Shown here one piece after another: positions 44,399-53,701 of a DNA stretch of 64,000 nt. Both the position numbers and the translations under genes were made by a program. The stretch lies in contig CALUXW010000005.1 in NCBI GenBank assembly GCA_944324865.1, forward strand, positions 1 to 64,000, written 5' to 3'. The notes under the pieces were generated by a model. The model saw only the letters and a list, made by a program, of their open reading frames with translations, searched no databases and was not told the DNA's origin. Origin of the DNA: Candidatus Gastranaerophilales bacterium (lineage in GTDB: Bacteria > Cyanobacteriota > Vampirovibrionia > Gastranaerophilales > Gastranaerophilaceae). Position 1 is the stretch's first letter. Each line of letters opens with the position of its first letter.

Positions 44399-46099
44399 AT
44401 GACATACGTACCAGAAAAAGCAAAGCAAATCGCACTTGCAAGGCTCGATTTAGTCCACAAATGGCTTGAGTTTCGCCGAAAATCGAATATCAAAATCCAA
44501 GCCGATTATGATTTTGTTAAATTGCACAACACGACGGATTCGCATTTGCGTCAGGTTTTGGGCAAAGTCTCCCGTGGTTCGCTTCATCGTTGGAACGCAA
44601 TGATTGACGGTTCCGAAGACTACGAAAAACTTCTCCCACAATACAGATATTCCAAAATCGGTGAGTTCAGAACCTCTTTGACTGACGAAGAAATAAAAAT
44701 CTTTATGAGCCTGCTTTTGCACCCAAATCGTATTTCTATCGGCAAAGCCACCACCCTCACTAAATACAAATTGAAAGAGCAGGGACAGGATTTTATCCCT
44801 GCCGATGCGACGTTTCGCCGGTACGCAAAATGGTTTAAGGCGAACAATTACGACAAATGGGTGCTTGCCAGAAACGGCGAAAAAGCCTTGTCCGATAAGG
44901 TTGAGCCTTATATCAAACGCGACGCAAGCTTGCTCAAAGTCGGCGATATTCTTGTAGCTGATGGGCATAAATTGGCGTTTCAGGTGATAAACCCGTTTAC
45001 AGGTAAGCCAAGTCGTGCGACTTTAGTCGGCTTTTTGGATTGGAAATCGACTGCACTTGTAGGTTATGAGATTATGCTTGAAGAAAACACACAGTGCATC
45101 GCATCCGCCCTTCGAAACGCAATAATAAACCTCGATATGGTGCCGAAAATCATTTATCAGGATAACGGCAGAGCTTTTAGGGCGAAATATTTCACCAAAG
45201 ACAAGGGTTTTAACGAACTTGGGTTTCAAGGCCTTTATTCAAAACTTGGGATTGAAACGGTTTTCGCCCGACCTTATAATGCCAGAGCAAAAGTCATCGA
45301 GCGATTTTTCAAAGAATTTCAAGAAGGCTTTGAAAAGCTTATGCAAAGCTACGTCGGAAGCAATATTGCAAACAAACCGGCTTACCTGATGCGAAACGAA
45401 AAACTGCATTCTGCTTGGCACAACGATTATGTGCCGACCATAGAAGAAACAATAAAAATGATTGATATGTGGCTGAACTTCAAAAACTCCCAAACCTGCC
45501 CCAATGCCCCAAACAAAACAATCGCAGAGGTTTTGGATGATAGAAAACGCCAAAATATAAACCCTGACACCCTTGACGATTTGATGCTTGCGACCGAGGT
45601 TAAAACAATTCAGCGAAACGGAGTCAGGTTTTTGGGTTGCGACTATTTTGACGAACGACTTTACGGGTTCAAAAACAAAGTGCTAATCAAATACAATCTC
45701 TTTGACCTCACAAAAATCAAAGTTTTTACCCCGAAAGGTGAATTTTTATGTACCGCTGAGCGTGTAACCGAAACCCACCCGATGGCGAAATTATTGGGCG
45801 ATGTCAAAGACTACGAGGACTACAAGCAAAAAATCGTTCGGCAAAAACAACTCAAAAAGAAAACCGTAAATGCAGTCAAAAACTACTTTTCGACCGAAGA
45901 AATAAAATATCTTGAAACTAAAATGGATGAAGAAATTTCACCACCTGTTCAAACCTCGTTCAAAGAGAGTTCAAAAGCCGTTCAAACTATTTTTAAAAAC
46001 AACTCACAAAAATATGAATACTTAATCAAACATGATCCAAACAACCCTTGGATTGCAGAATTTAAACAGACAAAGGAGTATAGGCTACTTTATGAATAA
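44399..46099 (+). CDS. Mu/TnsB-like DDE transposase
   Basis: 566 residues. An N-terminal region with HTH-like segments (HLRQVLGKVSRGSLHRWNA) precedes the RNase H-fold integrase core with Asp in VADGHK (about 188), Asp in YQDNGRAF (about 255) and Glu in ARAKVIERFF (about 300): the DDE triad. A Mu-type C-terminal domain follows. This family cuts element ends and joins them to target DNA. The last codons overlap the ATPase gene by 8 nt. Codon use is more G+C-rich than in core genes, which points to transfer. Confidence 0.88.
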   Translation: MTYVPEKAKQIALARLDLVHKWLEFRRKSNIKIQADYDFVKLHNTTDSHLRQVLGKVSRGSLHRWNAMIDGSEDYEKLLPQYRYSKIGEFRTSLTDEEIKIFMSLLLHPNRISIGKATTLTKYKLKEQGQDFIPADATFRRYAKWFKANNYDKWVLARNGEKALSDKVEPYIKRDASLLKVGDILVADGHKLAFQVINPFTGKPSRATLVGFLDWKSTALVGYEIMLEENTQCIASALRNAIINLDMVPKIIYQDNGRAFRAKYFTKDKGFNELGFQGLYSKLGIETVFARPYNARAKVIERFFKEFQEGFEKLMQSYVGSNIANKPAYLMRNEKLHSAWHNDYVPTIEETIKMIDMWLNFKNSQTCPNAPNKTIAEVLDDRKRQNINPDTLDDLMLATEVKTIQRNGVRFLGCDYFDERLYGFKNKVLIKYNLFDLTKIKVFTPKGEFLCTAERVTETHPMAKLLGDVKDYEDYKQKIVRQKQLKKKTVNAVKNYFSTEEIKYLETKMDEEISPPVQTSFKESSKAVQTIFKNNSQKYEYLIKHDPNNPWIAEFKQTKEYRLLYE

Positions 46100-46772
46100 G
46101 ACTTTTGTAAGGACGAACAACGTCAAAAATTTTATCGGACTTGTGGAAAATCTGGTCAACAAACCCAAAAACATTCCTAAAATGGGACTTGTGTATGGCG
46201 AACCGGGACTCGGCAAAACTCAAACTGCTCTGTGGCTTGCGTGCAAGTATGATGGAATTTATCTTAGAGCTTCAAATCTAATGACGGGTAGATGGCTGCT
46301 TGACGGGCTGATAAAAGAAATGGACGAGTTGCCGAGATATTTGACCTCGGACAACTTCAAACTTGTAGTTAAAAAACTCAAAGCCAACCCTAAAGTGATT
46401 TTTATTGATGAAATCGACTACTTGATGAACAATTTTAAAACTGTCGAAATCCTTAGGGATTTACACGACGAGACAGATTGTCCAATTATTATGATTGGAA
46501 TGGGTTTGGCACACAGGAAACTCGAACGATACAAGCACCTTTATGACAGGTTTTCTGAGGTTTTGAAATTTGAAACTTTTGGTGTAAATGATACCACTCA
46601 GATTGTAAACGAACTTTCACAAGTGCCAATTTCTGCCGATGCGATTGAATATATCCACCAAAAATACAACCGCTTCAGGCAAATTGTTCAACTTATAAAC
46701 AAACTTGAAACCTTAGCTAAAGAAAACAACTTGACAGAAATAAACTCGGAGGTGATTAGACAAATTATATGA
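46092..46772 (+). CDS. AAA+ ATPase of the MuB/TnsC type
   Basis: 226 residues from ATG 46092, with GGAG about 10 nt before it. Walker A is GEPGLGKT (about 36-43), Walker B VIFIDEID (about 102-109), then a sensor-like PIIMIGMG and a C-terminal helical lid. Such ATPases bind DNA, choose the target and activate the transposase. It overlaps the transposase by 8 nt and the next gene by 4 nt (ATGA), a coupled operon. Confidence 0.85.
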   Translation: MNKTFVRTNNVKNFIGLVENLVNKPKNIPKMGLVYGEPGLGKTQTALWLACKYDGIYLRASNLMTGRWLLDGLIKEMDELPRYLTSDNFKLVVKKLKANPKVIFIDEIDYLMNNFKTVEILRDLHDETDCPIIMIGMGLAHRKLERYKHLYDRFSEVLKFETFGVNDTTQIVNELSQVPISADAIEYIHQKYNRFRQIVQLINKLETLAKENNLTEINSEVIRQII

Positions 46773-47329
46773 ACATCGAAAAATTAGCAAAATATTTAAA
46801 AGAATTTACCCTTGATGAAATTGAGATGATTGCCGAATGCGACGTTGGGTTGGAACTTGAAAAACTTATTGCTGACGGTAAATTATCACTCGAAACCGGA
46901 ATTTACAAATATCAATATTTTGAAAATAAGGTCGAGTTTGCCGTTTTTACAAGTTCTGAAGCCGAAAATAAAAACATGACTTTTAAAACTGTTTCAGAAA
47001 TCTTTATGAAAGACTATGCTGCGAACTTCTGTAAACCCAATACAATAAAAACTTACACCTCGATTTTGAGAACAAATGTAATCCCGATTTTAGGAAACAA
47101 AAAAGTCCGAGAGATTTGCACCGAGGACATTAAAAGGTTTTACACGATTTGCAAACGGCGCGGAATGGGCGAAAGACGATTAAAAAATTCGCTCGCACTC
47201 TTGAACCAGATTTTAAAATACTGTAAACGTGAAAAACTTGCAAAGACCGACTGCGACTTTCAAGTGCGACGACTGACAGACAAAAACAAATTTAGTATTA
47301 ACAGAATAATCTTTGAGGAGAATATATAA
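46769..47329 (+). CDS. Lone core-binding (SAM-like) domain of a tyrosine integrase
   Basis: 186 residues. Residues about 70-165 form a phage-integrase N-terminal core-binding domain: FMKDYAANFCKPNTIKTY, TEDIKRFYTICKRRGMGER and ALLNQILKYCKREKL. The catalytic domain with R-H-R-Y is absent and the frame ends cleanly. So it cannot recombine alone and may be a DNA-binding helper of the transposition operon. It starts within the ATPase stop (ATGA overlap) and the next gene follows at once. Confidence 0.75.
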   Translation: MNIEKLAKYLKEFTLDEIEMIAECDVGLELEKLIADGKLSLETGIYKYQYFENKVEFAVFTSSEAENKNMTFKTVSEIFMKDYAANFCKPNTIKTYTSILRTNVIPILGNKKVREICTEDIKRFYTICKRRGMGERRLKNSLALLNQILKYCKREKLAKTDCDFQVRRLTDKNKFSINRIIFEENI

Positions 47330-47737
47330 ATGGCAAAATTTAATAAATTAAAACAGGCTCAAAAGCTTTATGTGCAAGAAAATAAAACACTTGGCGAAAT
47401 TGGAATAGAACTTGATTTGTCCCGCAGGACTTTGTTTTATTGGAAAAAGAAATACGACTGGAACAAACGGAAGTTTGAATACGAGTACGAAAAAGACGCG
47501 TTCAGCCAAGAATTGCTTGAACTTGCAAGGAAAATGATGCGAAAATTGAACAACGATTTGGATAAAAATTCGCACACAAACCAATCCGAAATTTATTCAT
47601 TCATGAACATCCTAAAAAACATCCCTCTGCTCAAAGAATACGAGGCTTCTATTGCTCCATCCAAACCAAAACAACAAAACTTTCTCACCCCCGAACAAGT
47701 CCGCAAAATCGAAAGAGAAGTCTTGGGGATGGAGTAA
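47330..47737 (+). CDS. HTH protein, Mu gp27 / terminase-small-subunit-like
   Basis: 135 residues. Residues about 5-50 are an HTH of the kind in small terminase subunits and Mu-type DUF1804 proteins: KQAQKLYVQENKTLGEIG, then LSRRTLFYWKKKYDW. A helical region and a C-terminal LTPEQVRKIEREVL segment follow. It begins directly after the stop of the previous gene. Role in the element is probably DNA binding; a phage-type packaging role is not supported by neighbours. Confidence 0.65.
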   Translation: MAKFNKLKQAQKLYVQENKTLGEIGIELDLSRRTLFYWKKKYDWNKRKFEYEYEKDAFSQELLELARKMMRKLNNDLDKNSHTNQSEIYSFMNILKNIPLLKEYEASIAPSKPKQQNFLTPEQVRKIEREVLGME

Positions 47738-47782
47738 TACGACACTCTTTTTTATGCTACTATCATAAAAAAGAGGTTTGTT

Positions 47783-48613
47783 ATGAATATTCATAGAAAA
47801 ATGTGTATAAGTTTAAGTGTAATATTTTTTCTTTCCATAATTGTGTTTTATATTGTTCGTTCAGCACATCCTACGATATCCAATATTTTAATTGCCATTC
47901 TGACCGGTGCTTTTTTGGCAATTTATACTGCATTCGTTAATTATTTGCATGAACGCGAAGAATTTTTCAATAATTTATTTTTTACAGGTATTTTTGTAGA
48001 TTTAAATTTTGAACAGATAAAACAACTAATTGCTAATCTTAACGGAAACTCTAACTTAAAATATGCAACAAAAGCTGTTGAAAATTACGCAAATACAATT
48101 AACAATATAATTATGAATGTCAATTTTACGCGATATGCGCCTTTCTTAAAAAACTCAAAAGAAGCAAAAATGGTTGAGCAAATTCAATCCATATATAATT
48201 TAGTACAAAAATCAATTATAATAGCATCAAGCTATATGGAATGTTCCAGTTTGAAAGCAGAAATGTTGGCATTAAAAATACATTCTAAAATCCATCCTTG
48301 TACTTCTTGCAATATTCCCGTGGGGCAGAGGCCTATTGCATCACAGTGCAGTGCTTATATCGAATACGAAAAAACCGTCAAGGAATTAGATGAGCAATTT
48401 AAACAACAAAATAATGTAACAGTAAATTGGATAAATGCCATATTTCAAAATACAACAAATTTGCAAGCTGAATATCTTGATATTATGAAATGCTTGCATT
48501 GCAAAACCAAAAATAAAACGAAATGGGAAGAAACAATAAAAGCAAATAAAGAGCATGTTGCTAAATCAATGCAAAGTTACGTTGAAAATTCTATTAACAG
48601 ACAAGAATATTAA
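47783..48613 (+). CDS. Two-helix membrane protein with Cys pairs, unknown
   Basis: 276 residues. Two N-terminal hydrophobic helices (about 8-27 and 32-52) precede a long helical cytoplasmic part with CTSC, C near QRPIASQC, and CLHC, which may bind metal. AAGAGG precedes the ATG. Codon use is AT-rich again, unlike the transposition genes just upstream, so it probably has a separate origin. No family recognised; its place in an island with defence genes is the only clue. Confidence 0.55.
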   Translation: MNIHRKMCISLSVIFFLSIIVFYIVRSAHPTISNILIAILTGAFLAIYTAFVNYLHEREEFFNNLFFTGIFVDLNFEQIKQLIANLNGNSNLKYATKAVENYANTINNIIMNVNFTRYAPFLKNSKEAKMVEQIQSIYNLVQKSIIIASSYMECSSLKAEMLALKIHSKIHPCTSCNIPVGQRPIASQCSAYIEYEKTVKELDEQFKQQNNVTVNWINAIFQNTTNLQAEYLDIMKCLHCKTKNKTKWEETIKANKEHVAKSMQSYVENSINRQEY

Positions 48614-48673
48614 TGAGATGTCAAAATTTAAAATTTATAGGTGGAGTTTCTTCTAAAGTTTCTCTGGTAAGTT

Positions 48674-48880
48674 CTATTCTTCAGAATCATTAACGTCTTC
48701 CATCGGCACTATTTCATCAAGTTCGATATGATAACGCTTTCCTTTTGCATCAACACAGGTTGCAAACCAAATGCTTCCATCTGCAAATTCGTTTTTCCAA
48801 GTTTTGATTAGCAATCCAATTTCATTTGTTTGGCGGTTTAAAATTTTTGTTCCGAATAATAAGTCTAATTTTTTAGTCAT
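48674..48880 (-). CDS. Small beta-rich protein, unknown
   Basis: 68 residues, acidic, with alternating beta-type segments (LFGTKILNRQTNEIGLLIKTW, SIWFATCVDAKGKRYHIELDEI). It looks like a small SH3/Tudor-like barrel, but this is a guess. AAAGGAA precedes the ATG. It lies 25 bp after the 111-residue gene, probably co-transcribed. Confidence 0.5.
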   Translation of the reverse strand: MTKKLDLLFGTKILNRQTNEIGLLIKTWKNEFADGSIWFATCVDAKGKRYHIELDEIVPMEDVNDSEE

Positions 48881-48905
48881 ATTATGTTCCTTTCAAGCTA
48901 CACAA

Positions 48906-49241
48906 TTAATCGCTCTTTTGACAAGAAACATCAACTGTATTTGTCTCAAATCGTATCATTTCGACACAAATATTTTTTGAACACCTTTTGAACAGCATTT
49001 GAATAAGATTTAAATGTTGTTTATTTTCAAGTTCTTTTTCGTGGTCAATGAAGAACGCATTCAATAAATCTGCATCGTATCTCAAATGCTTTACTACCGG
49101 TGCAAGATTGTAGCATTCTTCAATTTCCGGTTGGCTTGCAACAAAATAATCTATAACAACGACTGTGTTATAAACATTTTCTGCCCATTTGCTTAATTGC
49201 TTAAATTCTTTTTGTGTAATGTTTAATCCGATTTTTTCCAT
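48906..49241 (-). CDS. Small helical protein, unknown
   Basis: 111 residues, mostly helical, with no signal or membrane segment. AGGAGG lies 7 nt before the ATG. The last 20 codons run through the possible right end of the transposable element (48957-48968), so its C terminus may have been altered by insertion. No family recognised. Confidence 0.5.
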   Translation of the reverse strand: MEKIGLNITQKEFKQLSKWAENVYNTVVVIDYFVASQPEIEECYNLAPVVKHLRYDADLLNAFFIDHEKELENKQHLNLIQMLFKRCSKNICVEMIRFETNTVDVSCQKSD

Positions 49242-49310
49242 CTACGACCTCCTTTTCTTTTCAGGTGTCGTATTCATCACTCGAAGTTAAAATTAAATCA
49301 AGTCTTATGG

Positions 49311-52300
49311 TTATTCAATATCAAATCCACCATCTAATATAAAACGTTTGAGTAATTCGTTTGCTTTTACGTTTATCATTAACGGGGATAATTCTTTGCC
49401 TTCTGATTTTTTGAAAAATTCCTTTGCAATATCAATATTAATGGATTGTTTTAAATCATTAAACCTTCCATATGAATTCAAGTTTGATTCATTAAGACCA
49501 GCATCCATCATTCCTCTTAATTTGGATTCGTCAAGACCAAGGGCGGTTGCCATTTTATGTATCCTATCATTTTTTGCATTTGACATATATTCATTTACAT
49601 AATCTTTAAAAGTTTTGCCTTCTTCCATTGTGGCTGCGCCACTTTCAATATCAAGCAAAAATGATTTAGCATATTTTTGTTCTTCTTGAGATAATGTAGC
49701 AAAGGATTTATGCAATTCTTGTTTTGTTGACTCTAATTCTTCCGGTGAAATATTTTCTTGTTTTAAATTGCGCAAGTACTTCTCAAAGCGAGAATTCATA
49801 TAATTGGCATCTATAACTCCTGTGTCAATTTCAGTTAAATATCCATCTATTTCATAAGGAACGTCGCCTGCGCCACCATTTCCTCCTCTAGGAAGTTCTT
49901 TGTACCTTTGTGCAAGAATTAAGTAGTCTTTTTCTGTGAAATTAATTTCAACGATTTCTATTTTTCCGTTATCTTTTTTATTGGTATAAGTGGTTTTATT
50001 CCAAACAAAGCCCTGTATTCTTGCAGCTTCTAAATGTTCTGTTAGTTTTTTAAATAACGAAGCAAATTTACCTCTTACGGGTTTTTCTTCCGGCAATTTA
50101 TCAAAGTTAGGGACTCCAGCATTATTAAATAAGTCAGATATATCACGAAATATTTCGTTCATTTTTGCAACATTATATACAATCTTATTAACAAACAAGC
50201 CAATTGGTTTGTCTCCGGAATACAATTTAACTGCACGATTTATATTTCTTTCCATTGTGTGAGGCTTGCGGTAATATCTAATATTACCAAATGGTTTTTC
50301 GTTTCCAAATAATCTATTTGTTCTTGAAAATGCCTGTATTATATCAGCATATTCCATAAGTTTATCCATATAAAGCGTATTAACCCATTTTGAGTCAAAA
50401 CCTGTGAGCATTTGGTTTACAACTATAAGCATGTGTAACTGTTTTTCAGGTTCTTTATGTATTCCTAAGTATGGTTTTTTATGTGCAAGTCTTGCTGAAA
50501 CATCTTTTTTAAATAAATCATAAGTTGGAATAGTAAATGTTGTACCATACATATCATTGTAGTCTTTTAACATTTCTACAATTCCATCTTCTTTATCAAG
50601 TGCAAAATAACTTTCATTGTCTATAGAAGGATCAAATAGTGCTGTTATTTTTAGTTCCGGTTTTAGTTTTCTAAATTTTCTATAATATTCTATAGCTTCG
50701 GGTATCCCACTTGTTGCAAATATTGCGTGGAATTTCCCACCGTGACTTAACCTTGTCCAATTATCTAATATATCCTTTATTACGTTGTCTTGATGAATAT
50801 CTGTTTGATATTGAACGGTAGGGATGTAATCTTCTATTCCTTTTTTATATTTACCAGCTTTGTCATAATCTCCTGCCATTGGAACATTATTCATAAATTC
50901 ATAATAAATTTCACTTTTTTTAGGATCGGCAATAGCTTCTTCTTCTGTTTTGCATTTTGCTTGTTCTAAAGCAACAATTTTTCTTAAATCTTTATCCTTA
51001 TATGTCATAATCTTATCAGGATCAAAGCCAAGAACATTTCCATCTCTAATACCATCGGCAATACTGTATCTATGTAATTCATCCCCAAATACAGCAGCAT
51101 TGGTTAAATCTTTTTTACTGTTTTCATCCATAATGGGAGTGCCGGTAAAGCCAAAGAATATAGCCTTAGGGAATGTTTGTTTAATTGTAATCAACATTTC
51201 GCCAAAGGTATCACGGTGACATTCATCAATGATAAAGACAATTCTTTTAGATTGTATTGTTTCTAAATCATGAGCTTTTAGCCCTTGCATATCCTGTGTT
51301 ATATTACTCATCTTTTGAATAGAGGTAACTATTAAAGTATCTTTTGTATCATCGCTTTTTAATTTTGAGACAAGCTCATTTGTATTTTCTGTCTCCTGAA
51401 CCTCATCGCATTCATCAGCAAATGCACGATACTCTTTTAATGATTGAACACATAATTCAATCCTATCCATTAAAAATACAACTTTATCAGCATCTTTTGA
51501 ATTAGCAATCAATTGTGCCGATTTAAAAGATGTCATTGTTTTGCCGGAACCTGTGGTATGCCATATATAACCACCTAATTGATTTTCTGAATCCCATTTT
51601 GTATTCTTGACTTTATCTGAGATTTTACTTGATGCATAGAATTGGTAGCTTCGCATAACTTTCAAAATGCCATCTGCATCATCTGCTACGGTATAGTATC
51701 CAATTAGCTCATGTGCCATTGGAATTGATAACAACGAAGATGCGATTTGCGACCAATCATTTATCGGTTCATTATTGAAATCGGCCCAATGAAAATAATA
51801 ATCTTTATTAAATTTGTCATAATGTCCTGGATTTGCAAAATACAAAGTTTCATCAGGATTCATAGCTACAAATATTTGTATTAAAGAAAATAATCCTGTA
51901 AATACGCCTTCTTTAGAATATTTCTGGATTTGATTACATGCTTGAGAAACATGAACCCCACTTCTCTTTAATTCTATATGTATAACAGGCATACCGTTAA
52001 TTAAGAGCATTAAATCGCCTCTGCGTTCCGGCAACATTTTTTCTAATGGTTTAAATTTTGGTTGCTTCACAATTTGATATCTACTTTGCCCTGCTGCAAT
52101 TTCTTGTCTATCATATATTTTCAAGCTGATTTCTTTACCAAAATGTAATTTATCATCAGGATTATCTCTTGTTATAGATATTGTCTTACCATTTATAAAG
52201 CCATTCAATTTTAAAGGAGATTTAAGTGTTTTTATTTGTTCAATAATCTGTTGCATTTCACTTTCAGTTAAAGGAAAATCACCCAGTCTATCTACACTTC

Positions 52301-52442
52301 TATTATTTTCATAGAGAATTTTTGCCCAATTTTCCAATAAATCATTTTCAGTCGGATATTTTATAATATCAGATTCCCAACCGTGCTTGGTTAATACACC
52401 TATTAATTTATTTTCAAATTCAGCTTCATTCTTAAATGTCAT
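49311..52442 (-). CDS. hsdR: Type I restriction enzyme R subunit
   Basis: 1043 residues, the motor and nuclease subunit. The N-terminal nuclease has PVIHIELKRSG with upstream Asp (GDLMLL), the PD-ExK core. The helicase has Walker A TGSGKT, DECHR (DEAD-type), FFGFTGTP and, in the second RecA domain, MLTGFDSKW and QAFSRTNR. A helical C terminus binds the methylase complex. It is third in the hsdM-hsdS-hsdR order, 26 nt after hsdS, and looks intact. Confidence 0.95.
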   Translation of the reverse strand: MTFKNEAEFENKLIGVLTKHGWESDIIKYPTENDLLENWAKILYENNRSVDRLGDFPLTESEMQQIIEQIKTLKSPLKLNGFINGKTISITRDNPDDKLHFGKEISLKIYDRQEIAAGQSRYQIVKQPKFKPLEKMLPERRGDLMLLINGMPVIHIELKRSGVHVSQACNQIQKYSKEGVFTGLFSLIQIFVAMNPDETLYFANPGHYDKFNKDYYFHWADFNNEPINDWSQIASSLLSIPMAHELIGYYTVADDADGILKVMRSYQFYASSKISDKVKNTKWDSENQLGGYIWHTTGSGKTMTSFKSAQLIANSKDADKVVFLMDRIELCVQSLKEYRAFADECDEVQETENTNELVSKLKSDDTKDTLIVTSIQKMSNITQDMQGLKAHDLETIQSKRIVFIIDECHRDTFGEMLITIKQTFPKAIFFGFTGTPIMDENSKKDLTNAAVFGDELHRYSIADGIRDGNVLGFDPDKIMTYKDKDLRKIVALEQAKCKTEEEAIADPKKSEIYYEFMNNVPMAGDYDKAGKYKKGIEDYIPTVQYQTDIHQDNVIKDILDNWTRLSHGGKFHAIFATSGIPEAIEYYRKFRKLKPELKITALFDPSIDNESYFALDKEDGIVEMLKDYNDMYGTTFTIPTYDLFKKDVSARLAHKKPYLGIHKEPEKQLHMLIVVNQMLTGFDSKWVNTLYMDKLMEYADIIQAFSRTNRLFGNEKPFGNIRYYRKPHTMERNINRAVKLYSGDKPIGLFVNKIVYNVAKMNEIFRDISDLFNNAGVPNFDKLPEEKPVRGKFASLFKKLTEHLEAARIQGFVWNKTTYTNKKDNGKIEIVEINFTEKDYLILAQRYKELPRGGNGGAGDVPYEIDGYLTEIDTGVIDANYMNSRFEKYLRNLKQENISPEELESTKQELHKSFATLSQEEQKYAKSFLLDIESGAATMEEGKTFKDYVNEYMSNAKNDRIHKMATALGLDESKLRGMMDAGLNESNLNSYGRFNDLKQSINIDIAKEFFKKSEGKELSPLMINVKANELLKRFILDGGFDIE

Positions 52443-52468
52443 TATATTGTTTCCTTAATTATTTTTTA

Positions 52469-53701
52469 TTATACAAACATTTTTTCCAGACAAGATTTCT
52501 TTATATTTTGGAGCATTTTTAACTTGCGTTGATGAAGAGCGATAAGATCGTCTAACTTGCTAAAAAATACGCCAATTTTAGTTTGTTCTTCATATGACGG
52601 ATGAATAACAGGAAAGTCGACAAGGATATTTTGGTTTAAATGTTTTATTGTTCCACCGGTTGCTCTTTTTACTACATAATCCATTAAAAACGGGGCTTTC
52701 AAGTATTGGAATAAATATTTATTTTCCATATTCTTATCGATAATAACAACATTAAAGACTCCGGCATTTAATGTTGCTGGTTTATCCAAACCCTCTACAT
52801 ATGCTACTTTTCCAAGAGTTCCATCTTTTGTAATAAGGATACTTCCATTTTTTATTTGAATATTTTTATCTTGGTCATATCGTTCTTTTTCAACAAAATG
52901 GCATGTTTTCAGATCTATTTTCCCATCAATAAAATCCGTTCCTGTTATTAAATAATAATTTCCACTATCTAAAAATTCCGAAGTCCTAAGATTTTGCCAA
53001 CCAATTCTTGCATGCATAGTAGCAACACTTGAGAGTTTATGTTCTTCCCAAGGGGCAGAAAATCCCTTAAATCTTATCTCTGGATTTTTATTCTTGTTTT
53101 TGGGAAACATTTTTTCTAACATAGATTTTTTTACATTTTTCAGTTTTTCATACTTACGCTGATAAAGTGTGATAAGACTGTCTATGTGCTCAAATAAAGT
53201 ACCTATTTTTATTTGTTCTTGGTACTTAGGTATATTTATTTGTATTGTTTTAAATTTATTGTGAGCTAAAACCTTCTGTCCAGTACCTTCTGCAGCCATA
53301 GAAAGCTGTCTTTTTATTCCGTAATTCAATCTTCTTAATAAAAAATTTGAATCAGAATTTTTAGATTTAAATACTGGATAGTAGTAGCTTATAATTCCTT
53401 TATCTATAATATTATTTCTGTTAAAAACAAATATATCGGTATCACTTCTACTACGATAGGTGAAATATCCTTTTGGTAAAACGTAATAACCAACATTATT
53501 ATTTGTAGTAACTTGTCTATCAGCAAAATATTCTGATTGAAGAACAATACCTTGCTGTTGAGATGACGTTAAAACAGGATATTGATTTTGTGCAACAGTT
53601 TTTTCTATATAATCTTCAATTACATCAGAAACCTTATTTTGTTCCCAAACATCAGAAAATCCTTTAAATCGTATTTGTGGTTTTTGCTCTCTTTCAGGCA
53701 T
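52469..53701 (-). CDS. hsdS: Type I restriction specificity subunit S
   Basis: 410 residues with two target-recognition domains, each begun by an IRFKGFS...WE segment and separated by a conserved helix (LITLYQRKYEKLKNVKKSMLEKMF), which recurs at the C terminus (LIALHQRKLKMLQNIKKSCLEKMF). Each domain reads half of a bipartite site. The start is ATG 53701 within the hsdM stop (TAATG). Both domains are intact; no partial second hsdS or inversion site is seen nearby. Confidence 0.94.
   Translation of the reverse strand: MPEREQKPQIRFKGFSDVWEQNKVSDVIEDYIEKTVAQNQYPVLTSSQQQGIVLQSEYFADRQVTTNNNVGYYVLPKGYFTYRSRSDTDIFVFNRNNIIDKGIISYYYPVFKSKNSDSNFLLRRLNYGIKRQLSMAAEGTGQKVLAHNKFKTIQINIPKYQEQIKIGTLFEHIDSLITLYQRKYEKLKNVKKSMLEKMFPKNKNKNPEIRFKGFSAPWEEHKLSSVATMHARIGWQNLRTSEFLDSGNYYLITGTDFIDGKIDLKTCHFVEKERYDQDKNIQIKNGSILITKDGTLGKVAYVEGLDKPATLNAGVFNVVIIDKNMENKYLFQYLKAPFLMDYVVKRATGGTIKHLNQNILVDFPVIHPSYEEQTKIGVFFSKLDDLIALHQRKLKMLQNIKKSCLEKMFV

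Larger units (their letters stand above)
44312..48968. mobile_element. Mu/Tn7-like transposable element, ends tentative
   Basis: Core genes at 44399-47737 are a DDE transposase, an AAA ATPase, an integrase-like core-binding protein and an HTH protein, in one overlapping rightward operon. Their base composition is visibly richer in G+C than the neighbours. The tentative ends are TGTGTCGAAATG at 44312 and its inverse at 48957, each followed inward by TTGAGAC after 9 and 7 nt. No target duplication is visible outside them, so the ends may be wrong. The core module is solid, the limits are not. Confidence 0.5.
47736..49274. repeat. 10-bp inverted repeat AATACGACAC around three cargo genes
   Basis: AATACGACAC at 47736-47745 and its inverse GTGTCGTATT at 49265-49274 bracket a membrane-protein gene and two small leftward genes. 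It may mark an insertion module or be chance. Confidence 0.4.

Noticed and set aside
44450-44968. 172-codon frame antisense to the transposase
   Set aside because: It is a shadow of the DDE transposase frame, which has clear catalytic motifs.
52469-53701. Phase-variable hsdS by inversion or simple repeats
   Set aside because: Only one hsdS is present, no inverted partial copy or recombinase lies beside it, and no long simple repeat is in the gene.
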